A stretch of 64,000 bases of DNA from Clostridia bacterium (GCA_024404095.1 JAKSQO010000003.1:62001-126000), one strand, 5' to 3'; counted from the stretch's first letter, positions 17,205 through 25,656 are shown. Numbers and translations: made by a program. The notes: a model not told the origin generated them from the letters alone.

Positions 17205-17500
17205 TTATTCAAACGAAAGGCTAATCTGTTCAAGCTGTTTTTTCAATTCTTCCACAGCCGCTCCCGCCTGCTCAATGTGATAATTCTGAAGCTGAATCTG
17301 TTTTTGCAGCTTCATTTTTTCCTGTTGTAACGCGTCCTCGCCTGCGGCAAGCTTTTCGGCATTTTCGTAAGCCTTTTCCTTTGCTTCGGCTTTCATTTCA
17401 AAAATTTCTTTTTTATACTGCTCGTTTTTCTCTTTGAGCAGAGAGTTTTCTATACTCACCCGTCCAAGCTCGGTTTTGAGATTTCCGTTTTCGATTTCTG
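17205..17500 (-). pseudogene. Out-of-frame C-terminal part of the DivIVA-like coiled-coil gene
   Basis: From the T7 run at 17501-17507 (A7 on the coding strand) down to the stop at 17205, the +1 frame reads a strong coiled coil: KTEIENGNLKTELGRV, then EKNEQYKKEIFEMKAEAKEKAYENAEKLAAG..., ending LEQISLSFE. It has no own start or ribosome site and continues the upstream heptads, so it is best seen as the displaced tail of the gene at 17413-18144. Confidence 0.75.
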
Positions 17501-18144
17501 TTTTTTTGCAGATGAGCCTCGGTTGCTTTAGCCTCGGCAGTAAAAACATCTATCTGTTCCTTGAACGCCATTGAATCTGCTTTCACTTTTTCGAGCTGAG
17601 CAAGTGCGTCCTCATAGTTTTCACGCATTAACTGCTGTTTGCCGTTCTGCTCCTCAAGCAGGTTTATACGCTCATAACAGCTCGCAAGCTGTGCTTCCTT
17701 ATCCTGCAGCTGTGCCGACAGCGCATCAATCTGTGCATTTATATTCCGCACCGCATCCGCCGCGGAGGCATTCAATGCTTTTTCTTCCTCGAGCTGTTTC
17801 TGAAGGCTTTCTATCTGAGCCTGCTGACTCTTTCCCCTCTTTGGTTTTTCGGGAACTGTCTCGGATTCGGTCACAGAAGCAGGTGCAGGCACGGGAGCAG
17901 GCATTGAACTGCGTTCAAGCTCTTCGCATCTTGTGCGGAGAGTATCACGCTCTCGGTTTGCCAAAGTAAGCTCCTGCTTCATTTCCGCCATGCGAAGCTC
18001 ATAGTTTTTTGAAGCTTCCTGCATGGTTTTGCTCATTTCATCTATATAAGCGATAACTTCTTCGGGGTCGAAGCCGCGCATCGCCTTTTTGAAAGTAATA
18101 GCATTTTCGATTTCAGCGATTTTCTTATCAACTTCGTTTTTCAT
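17413..18144 (-). CDS. DivIVA-like coiled-coil protein (frame interrupted near the 3' end)
   Basis: 243 residues as read. The N-terminus (ITFKKAMRGFDPEEVIAYIDEMSKTMQ) matches the DivIVA/GpsB membrane-curvature module; long coiled-coil stretches follow (from residue 45 and again 105-200), separated by a Pro/Ala-rich linker (SSMPAPVPAPASVTESE). After LQK the sequence turns into a basic stretch (NRNRKRKSQNRAW) that does not look like coiled coil, while the +1 frame does. Deleting one A from the A7 run at 17501-17507 would restore a protein of about 312 residues. DivIVA proteins mark poles or septa, so it might position the pilus machine. It starts two bases after the DUF192 gene. Confidence 0.75.
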   Translation of the reverse strand: MKNEVDKKIAEIENAITFKKAMRGFDPEEVIAYIDEMSKTMQEASKNYELRMAEMKQELTLANRERDTLRTRCEELERSSMPAPVPAPASVTESETVPEKPKRGKSQQAQIESLQKQLEEEKALNASAADAVRNINAQIDALSAQLQDKEAQLASCYERINLLEEQNGKQQLMRENYEDALAQLEKVKADSMAFKEQIDVFTAEAKATEAHLQKNRNRKRKSQNRAWTGEYRKLSAQREKRAV

Positions 18145-18146
18145 AT

Positions 18147-18512
18147 TTATCCCTCACTCTGTCCGATATTTTCAACGGTCAGCCTGTCGCCGACATTTAT
18201 TCCGCAGCAGGCACAGGTTCCTGCATTGATTTCGACCACACTTTTAGCGGCTTTTACTGTCTTGCCGATTTTCCACGGGCGCATATTTTCATCTATCTGA
18301 ACGATTGTGTCATCCTCAGACAGATAGATGATATCCAGCGGAAATTTCATATTCATCATATGAATCTGATTGCACGGCTTTATGAGAAGTCCGTAGTTAT
18401 CGGGAATGGACTGGGCAAACATCAGACCGCGGAACCTTTCCCAAAAGCCGTCTGCGACATCAACATTTCTGATAAGAACTAAATTGTCTTTTTTAACTAT
18501 GGCTTTTTTCAT
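18147..18512 (-). CDS. DUF192 family protein
   Basis: 121 residues matching the DUF192 beta-barrel family: RFRGLMFAQSIPDNYGLLIKPCNQIHMMNMKFPLDIIYL, and the closing VVEINAGTCACCGINVGDRL. It is short and has no signal peptide, unlike many secreted DUF192 proteins. The biochemical role of DUF192 is unknown. It sits between tadC and the DivIVA-like gene in the tad operon, with GAAAGGAG upstream of its start. Members are sometimes found near pilus or secretion genes, but that is association only. Confidence 0.85.
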   Translation of the reverse strand: MKKAIVKKDNLVLIRNVDVADGFWERFRGLMFAQSIPDNYGLLIKPCNQIHMMNMKFPLDIIYLSEDDTIVQIDENMRPWKIGKTVKAAKSVVEINAGTCACCGINVGDRLTVENIGQSEG

Positions 18513-18538
18513 CGGTTTGCTCCTTTCTCGGCTGATGA

Positions 18539-19468
18539 CTAATTTTTAAATGTATCAATAATATTAAGAACTGACGGTCCCATAAGAATAATGAATATTA
18601 CAGGGAAAATGAACAGAAGCATAGGTATCAGCATCTTGATTGACGCCTTGTTGCCCTTTTCCTTAGCCTGCTGACTTCTTTCAATTCTCAGCTGTTCTGC
18701 CTGAGAACGCATAACATTATTTATCGGGATACCCAGCTGCTCCGCCTGTATCAGAGCCGAAGCAAATGTTTTCAGTTCGTCAAGTGTTGTGCTGTCGCAC
18801 ATATGCTGGAGAGCTTCACGTCTTGTGACGCCCATCTGAATTTCTCGGTAAACTATCATCAGTTCCTCTATAAAAGGTCCGTGAAGCTTTTCCGAAACCT
18901 TTATTAGCGAAGCGTCAAAGCTGAGTCCTGCCTCGATACAAACACACAGCAAATCCATCGCATCGGGAAGCTGTTTTTTAATTCCGTTCTGATGTCCGTT
19001 GACACGTGTTTTGAGGTAATATGTCGGCCCCATTACTCCGACGATAAGTCCGAGGCAAAGAATCATAAGCATTGAAAGTGGTTCGGGCTTTGCGATTAAG
19101 ATTATCAGTAAGGTTGCAACAACGCTTATTATCAGAACAACTGTTTTGATAAAGCTGAAGTCCTCGGCGTCCATAAATATGCCCGCAAATCTCAGCTGTT
19201 TTCTGATAAGCTCCAGCTTTTTCGACTCCTCATTCTTTTTCTTTTTCGGAGCAAATTTCTGCATCGCATCTGACATTTTTCTGACGCTTTTGCCGAATAT
19301 GCGGGATAAAAGTGAAACCTGAAGCTCTTCAAATCCGGGACGTTCAGTCGTTCCTGTAATCTGATCAATTCTTTTCTGCTTTTCATCCGCGCGTTTGCCA
19401 AGCGGTGCTGTCAGAAGCACAAACAGAATAAACGCAAACAATGAATATGAAATGACCATATATTCCAC
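18539..19468 (-). CDS. tadC: Tad pilus inner-membrane platform protein TadC
   Basis: 309 residues with the type II secretion system F domain in its C-terminal half (LPDAMDLLCVCIEAGLSFDASL, then GVTRREALQHMC, ALIQAEQLGIPINNVMR, RSQQAKEKGNKASIKMLIPMLLFIFP) and membrane helices at both ends. TadB and TadC form the membrane platform on which the TadA motor works. The GTG at 19468 is preferred because AGGGGG lies seven bases upstream; a TTG at 19486 overlaps the tadB stop. Translational coupling with tadB is likely. Confidence 0.93.
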   Translation of the reverse strand: MEYMVISYSLFAFILFVLLTAPLGKRADEKQKRIDQITGTTERPGFEELQVSLLSRIFGKSVRKMSDAMQKFAPKKKKNEESKKLELIRKQLRFAGIFMDAEDFSFIKTVVLIISVVATLLIILIAKPEPLSMLMILCLGLIVGVMGPTYYLKTRVNGHQNGIKKQLPDAMDLLCVCIEAGLSFDASLIKVSEKLHGPFIEELMIVYREIQMGVTRREALQHMCDSTTLDELKTFASALIQAEQLGIPINNVMRSQAEQLRIERSQQAKEKGNKASIKMLIPMLLFIFPVIFIILMGPSVLNIIDTFKN

Positions 19469-19482
19469 AAAAGCACCCCCTG

Positions 19483-20463
19483 TCAATACTTTATAGTTAC
19501 TACCTTCTTGATTCCGAGGAATCCGATAATTTCCATTACAACCGATACCGAAAGCATTACTCTGCCGGGAGCGGTTGTGAAAAATGAATTCATATAGTCG
19601 GGATTTATCAGCATCAGAGCTACCGCAATCATAACGGGCAGTGCGCCGATTATCATTCCCGAGGTTCGACCCTGTGCGGTAATTGAACGGATTTCACCTT
19701 TTATTTTAAGTCGGTCACGAATTGTTTCGGAGATTGTTGTAAGTATTTCCGAAAGATTACCACCCGTTGTTCGCTGTATGCAAACCGCTGAAACCACAAG
19801 CATAAGGTCAGGGCTTTTAACACGGTCTGTCATATTTTCGAGTGCTTCGTCAAGCGTTGCGCCGTAACGGATTTCGTTGCACGCACGGGCAAATTCAACA
19901 CCTACGGGAGCAGGCATATCCGATGCCACGCTGTCCATTGCCTGCTGAAACGAGAAGCCGGAGCGCAGGCTGTTGCACATCATTATCAATGTGTCGCCGA
20001 GCTGACTTTCAAAAACCTTGGTTCGCTTTTCTTTCTTGATTTTTATGTATAGTATCGGGAGAAACGCTCCGAGGCCTGCAAGTGTTGCGGCAGGTATCAT
20101 TCCCGCACCGAACAGAGCGGCAAGTCCTGCCGGAACGAATGTTGCGATAATCCATACAAGTGCGAATTCTTCGGGACGCATCATTATCTCCGCACTCACA
20201 AGCTCGTCAAACAGGCTGTCCATAAGCTTGCGCTGTCTTGAAGAACGTGAGTTTTGAGAAGCACCCTTTGCACGCTGAAGAATGGATTCTTTTCTCTTCT
20301 CCTTGTTTATGCGTGCGGACGGCTTTTTCTGCATTGCCTTTACTCGTTTGCGAACGGCTCTTTTGTCCTCTGTCGCCGTCCCTGCGATACTTGCCGCAAG
20401 GAAGAAGTTGAACAGTCCTATTACGACTGCCAGGATGATAGCACTAATTTGTAAACCACTCAT
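19483..20463 (-). CDS. tadB: Tad pilus inner-membrane platform protein TadB
   Basis: 326 residues: an N-terminal membrane helix, a basic cytoplasmic stretch (KRVKAMQKKPSARINKEKRKE), two central helices and the T2SSF domain (LGDTLIMMCNSLRSGFSFQQAM, then TTGGNLSEILTTISETIRDR and KGEIRSITAQGRTSG), with C-terminal helices. Its start lies 20 bases inside tadA, so the two are translationally coupled. Confidence 0.95.
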   Translation of the reverse strand: MSGLQISAIILAVVIGLFNFFLAASIAGTATEDKRAVRKRVKAMQKKPSARINKEKRKESILQRAKGASQNSRSSRQRKLMDSLFDELVSAEIMMRPEEFALVWIIATFVPAGLAALFGAGMIPAATLAGLGAFLPILYIKIKKEKRTKVFESQLGDTLIMMCNSLRSGFSFQQAMDSVASDMPAPVGVEFARACNEIRYGATLDEALENMTDRVKSPDLMLVVSAVCIQRTTGGNLSEILTTISETIRDRLKIKGEIRSITAQGRTSGMIIGALPVMIAVALMLINPDYMNSFFTTAPGRVMLSVSVVMEIIGFLGIKKVVTIKY

Positions 20464-21808
20464 TACTTACGCTCACCCCGTTTCCGCGAATTTTTTCAAG
20501 AGCTTTGGGACGTACACCTGTCGACTTGAACTTTCCGACGAATTTTCCGTTTGCATCAACACTGCCGTCTGTTTCGTAAACAAAAATGTCCTGCATACTG
20601 ATGACGTCACCCTCCATGCCGACAACCTCTGTAATACTTGTAATCTTTCTTGTACCGTCACGAAGTCGGCTCTGCTGAACTATGAGGTCAATAGCAGATG
20701 AAACCTGATCTCTGATTGCTCTCAGCGGCAAATCCATACCTGACATAAGAACCATTGTTTCAAGTCGTGACAGCGTATCTCTCGGTGAGTTTGCATGAGT
20801 TGTTGTCAGCGAACCGTCATGACCCGTGTTCATAGCCTGCAGCATATCGAGTGTTTCCTCGCTTCGAACCTCACCGACGATAATTCGGTCGGGTCTCATT
20901 CGCAGGGCGTTCTTAACAAGATTTCTGATAGTGATTGCGCCCTTGCCCTCGAGGTTTGCGGGTCTTGCTTCAAGAGTTATAACGTGCTCCTGGTGAAGCT
21001 GAACCTCGGCGGCATCCTCGATTGTTACAATTCGTTCATCATCGGGAATGTACGATGAAAGAACATTAAGAAGTGTTGTTTTACCACTGCCCGTACCGCC
21101 TGCAACAACGATATTCAGCTTGCCCTTAACGCAGGCTTCAAGGAACTGAAGCATCTTCGGGCTGAGAGAGCCGAACTGTAAAAGCTGCTGAGCGGTTATC
21201 GGAGTTTTTCCGAACTTTCTGATTGTAAGAACAGGTCCTACGAGTGACAGCGGAGGAATGATTGCGTTGACACGGGAACCGTCAAGAAGTCTTGCGTCAA
21301 CCATCGGGCTTGCTTCGTCAACGTGTCTGCCGACCTGCGAAACAATTCGGTCAATGACATTCATCAGATGTTCCTCGTCACGGAATTTAAGTCCCGTAAG
21401 CTTTAACTTACCTTTTTCTTCTACATATATATGATCAGGACCGTTAACCATTATTTCCGAATACTTCGGGTCCTGAATGAGAACTTCGATAGGGCCGTAA
21501 CCCATGATATCGTTGAACAAATCCGTTGCAACCTGCACACGGTCGATACGGGCAATCATATTCTCGTCATCATTTACACGGTCGTCAATCATTTTATACA
21601 TAACCGCGCGGTCGGTGATTGCCTGACCTCTTTTGTTCATTTCACGGATGATTTCATTGTGAATATTCCGCTTTATTTCAAGATACGGATCCTTATCCTT
21701 GGCTGGCTCTGACTTGGCACTTTCTTCACCCGGAACATTGTACTGCGCCTGTGTATCGACAGCCTGTTCATCTGTTTTCTGTTTGTCGATTCTGTCTAAA
21801 AGTCCCAT
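20444..21808 (-). CDS. tadA: Tad secretion ATPase TadA/CpaF
   Basis: 454 residues. This hexameric type II/IV secretion ATPase powers Flp pilus assembly. Landmarks: N-terminal domain with [22 protein letters not shown]; Walker [16 protein letters not shown]; Asp box ([13 protein letters not shown]); Walker [17 protein letters not shown]; and the His box [16 protein letters not shown]. All catalytic residues are intact. The ATG at 21808 follows GGAGGG at good spacing; a TTG one codon upstream is less likely. The gene lies just after the damaged tadZ. Confidence 0.97.
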   Translation of the reverse strand: MGLLDRIDKQKTDEQAVDTQAQYNVPGEESAKSEPAKDKDPYLEIKRNIHNEIIREMNKRGQAITDRAVMYKMIDDRVNDDENMIARIDRVQVATDLFNDIMGYGPIEVLIQDPKYSEIMVNGPDHIYVEEKGKLKLTGLKFRDEEHLMNVIDRIVSQVGRHVDEASPMVDARLLDGSRVNAIIPPLSLVGPVLTIRKFGKTPITAQQLLQFGSLSPKMLQFLEACVKGKLNIVVAGGTGSGKTTLLNVLSSYIPDDERIVTIEDAAEVQLHQEHVITLEARPANLEGKGAITIRNLVKNALRMRPDRIIVGEVRSEETLDMLQAMNTGHDGSLTTTHANSPRDTLSRLETMVLMSGMDLPLRAIRDQVSSAIDLIVQQSRLRDGTRKITSITEVVGMEGDVISMQDIFVYETDGSVDANGKFVGKFKSTGVRPKALEKIRGNGVSVSNEWFTN

Positions 21809-21837
21809 CAAGAACCCTCCTTCACTTTATTTCCGCC

Positions 21838-22694
21838 TTATTTTTTGCCTTTGAGATTCAGAAGCTTTTTCTGACGTTTTACAGGCTCTGCAAGAATCTC
21901 AACGCCCGAATGCTCTGAAATAACCTTACATATTCGTAATACGGTCTCATGATATCAATTATCTTTTCAATATGTGACACCTGAACGTACTCGGCAAACT
22001 CGGAGCTTTTCGGTGCGCAGAGAACTCTCATTCCGCTGCTGTGGTCAACCGCAAAGCTGTTGATATTTTCAATCGTTATACCGCCTCTGTCCTGAACAAG
22101 ATCAACTATTGAATATCTTGCATCGGAATCAAGCGAAATTGCAACATCACCGAATTGCAGGTCGAGATCAAGAAGCATTACACGTTTACCCGCTCTTGCG
22201 AGTGAAACCGCTGTGTTGACTGCGACCGTGGTTTTGCCTGTGCCGCCCTTTCCGCTGAAAAATCCGAGTACCTTGCATCGGGTTTTCTTTCCCTCGTTTG
22301 TGTCAAGTGAACGCTGCTGCTCAAGGTCAAACACGTTCTCCAACTCAGATGAAAACTGTTCAGCGGAAATATCGGTAAACGGTATAACCTTTCGGATTCC
22401 GTAGCCTGCCGCTTTATTGACAAGGTCAACAGTTATGTTGTCAGACGCAAGTATCATCATCGTGCCGTGAACAGTTGACAGAACATCCTGAACAAAAGTG
22501 AATATGCTTTCATCCACATCCCCACGTACAACACAAAGTGCAATTTCAGGGAAAAGATTTATAATTTTTGTTTTCGCCTCCGCTCCGAAGCCCGAATATC
22601 CGCTGATTGCGAATCGGTCATCCTGAAGCAGATTTTTTATATCTATTCGTAAATCGAGATCATCGGATAGAATAACGACATTGATTTTTTCCAT
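21838..22694 (-). pseudogene. tadZ: TadZ/CpaE-like MinD-family ATPase with an internal deletion
   Basis: The frame from 22694 runs 271 residues to a stop at 21879. An N-terminal receiver-like (atypical REC) domain occupies residues 1-115; then the P-loop FFSGKGGTGKTT (145-156), LLDLDLQFGDVAI, and the CpaE-type VLCAPKSSEFAEYV follow up to MRPYYEYV (256). In CpaE/TadZ proteins the next residues are the VID-type strand and about 100 more residues of the MinD fold. Here the frame instead runs into RLFQSIRALRFLQSL. A different frame (21924-21838) reads VISEHSGVEILAEP...NLKGKK, which looks like a natural C-terminus. A deletion joining two frames is the simplest reading. TadZ normally localises the pilus machine at the pole. 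Confidence 0.72.
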
Positions 22695-22717
22695 TTTGCT
22701 GCCTCCTTGTCTTCGGT

Positions 22718-23557
22718 TTACTTAGCAGGTGCAGTAGTTGTTGTTTCGGCCTGAATATCGCCCATACCTCGGTTGGTTACAGGTTCTTCAACCCTCGGCA
22801 CAGTGACGGTTTCACCGTTTTCGTTAACGGTTGTCTTTTCGGGGAGGGTCGTGATGTTCGCACCCTCGGCGTAAGGAACAAGAGCAACAAGGAAATGTAC
22901 TCCCTCGGAATGCTCATTTTCATACGGTAAAAGTTTTTTTATCTGAGCTTCAGTAAGCGATACTGTAATCCAATCATAATTTGTAGTTTCAATTCCTTCA
23001 GCATTTGCTTTATGATCTGCATATGTTCCTAATTCAAGAACCTTGACATTTCTCAGAAGCGGATTTTCGGTTACCGGTGTACTCAAATGATTATCAAGGA
23101 AAATGTTTATATAATCTCCTCGTCTTATAAAAAATCCTACCGCATCAGTATTGGCAACACTTATTGTAACGGCATAATGTCCTTTATCAAGATGATATGA
23201 CAATCTGTAACCATCATCATACTCTAAGCCGCCTTTTCCGCCATTTTCATCAAGCTTAGCAAGCTTTGCAACCTGAACCTGCTCACCCTTAAAAATCTTT
23301 TCTGTTACAACCCAACCTTCAATGTCAGAAGCCTTAACGGCTGTTCCGTATGTAATTGAAGATTCGGGAAGTCTGACAACCTTAAGCATTTCCGATTTAA
23401 TTACTGTATCAGGCTCAATGTCCTGAAGTGCAATTACTACATCCGACTCAGCTACGCCGGTGATAGCTGAATTATGCTGAAGTCCGTTGACAAAAAAGTA
23501 TGTTGAAAAACCGGCAATCAGCGCAAATATTACTGCAAAAAGATATATTTTTTTCAT
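22718..23557 (-). CDS. cpaB: Flp pilus assembly protein RcpC/CpaB
   Basis: 279 residues: an N-terminal membrane anchor (IYLFAVIFALIAGFSTYFFV), a SAF-type domain (AESDVVIALQDIEPDTVIKSEML...IFKGEQV), then the RcpC region with YHLDKGHYAVTISVANTDAVGFFIRRGDYINIFL. It ends in a Pro/Thr-rich tail. CpaB is a periplasm- or wall-side component of Tad systems. It starts 16 bases after tadE. Confidence 0.92.
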   Translation of the reverse strand: MKKIYLFAVIFALIAGFSTYFFVNGLQHNSAITGVAESDVVIALQDIEPDTVIKSEMLKVVRLPESSITYGTAVKASDIEGWVVTEKIFKGEQVQVAKLAKLDENGGKGGLEYDDGYRLSYHLDKGHYAVTISVANTDAVGFFIRRGDYINIFLDNHLSTPVTENPLLRNVKVLELGTYADHKANAEGIETTNYDWITVSLTEAQIKKLLPYENEHSEGVHFLVALVPYAEGANITTLPEKTTVNENGETVTVPRVEEPVTNRGMGDIQAETTTTAPAK

Positions 23558-23573
23558 ATAGCTTCAAACCTTT

Positions 23574-23990
23574 CTATGACTCAACCTTCATAATTACCTC
23601 CGCAACAAGCGGTCTTGACGGTTTTCCTGTTACTGTGCTTATTACCGGTGTAAGATATCGGAATTCCTTGTTCGCTGCTACAACCACATCACCGCCAACC
23701 GGGTCGTTAGGCTTTGTGTATGTCACCGAAACATTAACATCGCCGAGAGTATATGTGCTTTCGATATAATTATCAATGTGATGAACGATATCATCTGTTG
23801 AATGGTCAGCCGCTGTATTGACAACTGCGTATCTCGCGCCCTCCCTGCAAATATTGTTCAGCGCAAGCTGATTGTAAAACAGCCATCCGAAATCTATTAT
23901 TCCGCAGAGGATCAACAGGAATATTGGCAGAACCAATGCAAATTCCAGCATAGCCTGACCGTCTTCATTGCGCCGAAACAGCTTTCTCAT
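23574..23990 (-). CDS. tadE: TadE-like minor pilin
   Basis: 138 residues. The N-terminus RRNEDGQAMLEFALVLPIFLLILCGIIDFGWLFYNQLAL is the TadE signature: a short basic leader, a G-Q-A-M-L-E-F processing region like that of prepilins, and one membrane helix. It is followed by NNICREGARYAVV, also typical. It should be processed by the prepilin peptidase of the locus. An AGGAGG site lies upstream of the start. Confidence 0.92.
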   Translation of the reverse strand: MRKLFRRNEDGQAMLEFALVLPIFLLILCGIIDFGWLFYNQLALNNICREGARYAVVNTAADHSTDDIVHHIDNYIESTYTLGDVNVSVTYTKPNDPVGGDVVVAANKEFRYLTPVISTVTGKPSRPLVAEVIMKVES

Positions 23991-24023
23991 GTCGATAACC
24001 TCCTGTTTTTATTTTAAGCAAAA

Positions 24024-24051
24024 AGACGGAAGGGAGAACCCGCTTCCGTCT
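24024..24051 (-). terminator. Stem-loop between flp and tadE (probable attenuator)
   Basis: AGACGGAAG / CTTCCGTCT forms a 9-bp stem. On the minus strand TTTTTGCTT follows it, about 30 bases before the tadE start. Confidence 0.6.
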
Positions 24052-24141
24052 GACTTTTCAATATTTATTCTTACATTCCATAAGCGGGAATGGACTTTTC
24101 TTTTTTAAGTGCTGAAATAATATTGTGTCTTTGTTAAGAAA

Positions 24142-24169
24142 GGCGGGCTCACATTACTGCGAGCCCGCC
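24142..24169 (-). terminator. Terminator or stabilising stem-loop directly after flp
   Basis: GGCGGGCTC / GAGCCCGCC is a perfect 9-bp G+C-rich stem with a ten-base loop, followed on the minus strand by TTTCTT. Partial termination here would leave more flp mRNA than mRNA for the assembly genes. Confidence 0.75.
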
Positions 24170-24239
24170 ATGTTGTATTATGCCTTCAGCCTCTCATTCA
24201 GTCTGTTGTGCTGATTTTTGATTAAGCTGTTTTTGCAAA

Positions 24240-24425
24240 TTAGCCGCCTGCGGGTGCAGCTGCTGTAACCTCAGGAATTGAATCGTTAGCGGCCTGGAAA
24301 ATATCTCTGATTTTCGGGCCAAGTGCTACGAGTGCAACAATTACAACAATTGCAATCAGCGCGATAATCAAACCATACTCTACCATGCCCTGTCCTTCTT
24401 CGTCCTTAAACCACTTACGTAACAT
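24240..24425 (-). CDS. flp: Flp/Fap-type major pilin
   Basis: 61 residues. The leader MLRKWFKDEEG ends at a G/XXXXEY site (cleavage after Gly11; Glu16-Tyr17 follow), then comes the hydrophobic assembly helix GLIIALIAIVVIVALVALG and a short tail rich in Ala/Pro/Gly. This is the classic Flp pilin layout. The ATG at 24425 is chosen because GGAGGG precedes it by six bases; upstream in-frame ATGs lack such a site. Confidence 0.95.
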   Translation of the reverse strand: MLRKWFKDEEGQGMVEYGLIIALIAIVVIVALVALGPKIRDIFQAANDSIPEVTAAAPAGG

Positions 24426-24465
24426 ATTGAACCCTCCATTCATTTTATTTGTTTCTGATGTTACT

Positions 24466-24957
24466 TTAAAAGATTTGCTGTGAGACTCCTGCAAATACAG
24501 GATAGATTACTGTTGCAACCGTTCCAAGTGCGAGGAAAGGACCCATCGGAACTTTGGTTTTCAGAGAACCCTTTTTTGTCGCCATTAAGTAGATGAGTAA
24601 GAGCGCCAGCCCTACTGCCATTATAATGGCGGCTTGCAGAAATCCGAAAACTCCTAAGCAATAACCGATTGCAGATGCAAACTTTACATCGCCGACTCCG
24701 ATTGGAATACCAACAAGCATCGGAAGCTGGTAAAGAATGAACGCCGCCGCAAGTCCTATCACCGAGGGAAAGATTGCACCTTTTACCGAAGCCCCGTTTA
24801 TCAGCTCAAAAACTATGGCCGCTATGCGAACAATTAAGAGAGCCAGCACAGAGAGGTTCGGTATCTTTTTAATACCAAGGTCAACCACTCCTATCGAGAT
24901 TGCTATGGAGATATACGCCGCGAATTCAATTCGTTTTGCGGTGCTGTCACATAGCTT
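24466..24957 (-). pseudogene. Prepilin peptidase, C-terminal part (out of frame with its start)
   Basis: This frame carries the A24 aspartic-protease core: SIGVVDLGIKKIPN with the first catalytic Asp, and IGVGDVKFASAIGYCLG with the second (GxGD), plus four to five membrane helices. It has no credible start: the only GTG (24888) lies after the first membrane helix and touches AGGAG with no spacing. Upstream the frame stays open to a TGA at 24966-24964. The missing N-terminus is supplied by the neighbouring frame at 24956-25138; removing one base from the six-A run at 24958-24963 joins them. Confidence 0.82.
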
Positions 24958-25138
24958 AAAAAATCAGTGCAAACAAAATACCTGAAATAATTGCAGTTAC
25001 TACTGCCAATGCCACATTGTCTACTGCCTCCCGACTTTTGCTATCCTCGGTTCTCTGCTTAACCTGGAAGGCGGCGATTCTGTTAAAGGCAAGTCCGGCA
25101 ACCAGTCCGATTGCTCCGCCGTATAACATTTCATTCAT
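24956..25138 (-). CDS. Prepilin peptidase, N-terminal part (frame ends early)
   Basis: 60 residues: MLYGGAIGLVAGLAFNRIAAFQVKQR near the start resembles the first membrane segment of type IV prepilin peptidases (GxxxGSFLNV-like), and LAVVTAIISGILFALIF is the second helix, at whose end the frame stops inside a homopolymer. The start at 25138 has AGGAGGG at six bases' distance; an ATG at 25144 touches that site. Joined with the downstream frame it gives one peptidase of roughly 225 residues that would process Flp and TadE. Confidence 0.75.
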   Translation of the reverse strand: MNEMLYGGAIGLVAGLAFNRIAAFQVKQRTEDSKSREAVDNVALAVVTAIISGILFALIF

Positions 25139-25163
25139 CGTCATCCCTCCTGATTGTCAATTT

Positions 25164-25179
25164 ACCGTTTCAAAACGGT
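25164..25179 (-). promoter_or_regulatory. Leader hairpin of the tad operon
   Basis: ACCGTTT (25164-25170) and AAACGGT (25173-25179) are perfect inverted 7-base halves in the untranslated leader. A second, wider pair, GTAAAC (25187-25192) and GTTTAC (25215-25220), lies close to the expected transcription start. Confidence 0.5.
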
Positions 25180-25226
25180 TGGCTTTGTAAACATTGTTTT
25201 TGGTTGTTGGTTTTGTTTACGTGTTT

Positions 25227-25255
25227 ATTATAGCAGTTCGTTTTATATATGTTAA
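25227..25255 (-). promoter_or_regulatory. Promoter of the tad operon
   Basis: On the minus strand TTAACA (25255-25250), a 17-base spacer and TATAAT (25232-25227), about 90 bases before the prepilin peptidase start. Confidence 0.78.
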
Positions 25256-25656
25256 CTAATTATTTTTAACATTGTTTAATATTATTGTGTATAATTACCA
25301 ATAGTAAAAATCAAGGTAAAAGTTGGCAAAAAGCGCTTTATTCTATACATTTGTTAGTTATTTGTCAAACAAATTGGTTGTAAACAGGCTGTTTATATTC
25401 TTTTGTCCCGCTTTTGTCTTTTTTTCATCCCGATAAATTCGTTTATTCTGTTGTCAAAAAACAAAGGAATGTCACAATTCACCGCCTTATTTGACTCTAT
25501 CCGTTTAAACACATCTGAAAGCCGTGTTTTTCATTGCGAAATTGTTGCAAATAAGCTGTTTTGAATACATTTTTCTATTTCAAATTGAATTTCGGTTAAA
25601 TAATCGTATGCCCCCAAAAAAGCTTGAGCACCCGACAGAGTTCAAATATAAATACA
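25256..25656. other. A+T-rich intergenic stretch without a gene
   Basis: About 400 bases upstream of the tad promoter. Both strands are full of stops and I see no ribosome site followed by a plausible frame. Homopolymer-like A/T tracts are frequent and may serve as an upstream regulatory region; no RNA gene or clear repeat was found. Confidence 0.5.

Noticed and set aside
17501..17512. A-AAA-AAC heptamer as a programmed -1 frameshift site
   Set aside because: A -1 shift leads to a stop after about 14 codons; the coiled-coil continuation lies in the +1 frame, which this signal does not reach.
20282..20701. 139-codon plus-strand frame over tadB/tadA
   Set aside because: It overlaps two clearly functional pilus genes on the other strand, without motif or start signal.
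25256..25656. Possible small RNA or extra gene in the gap before the tad operon
   Set aside because: Only A+T-rich sequence without a stable fold, start site plus frame, or repeat that I could support.
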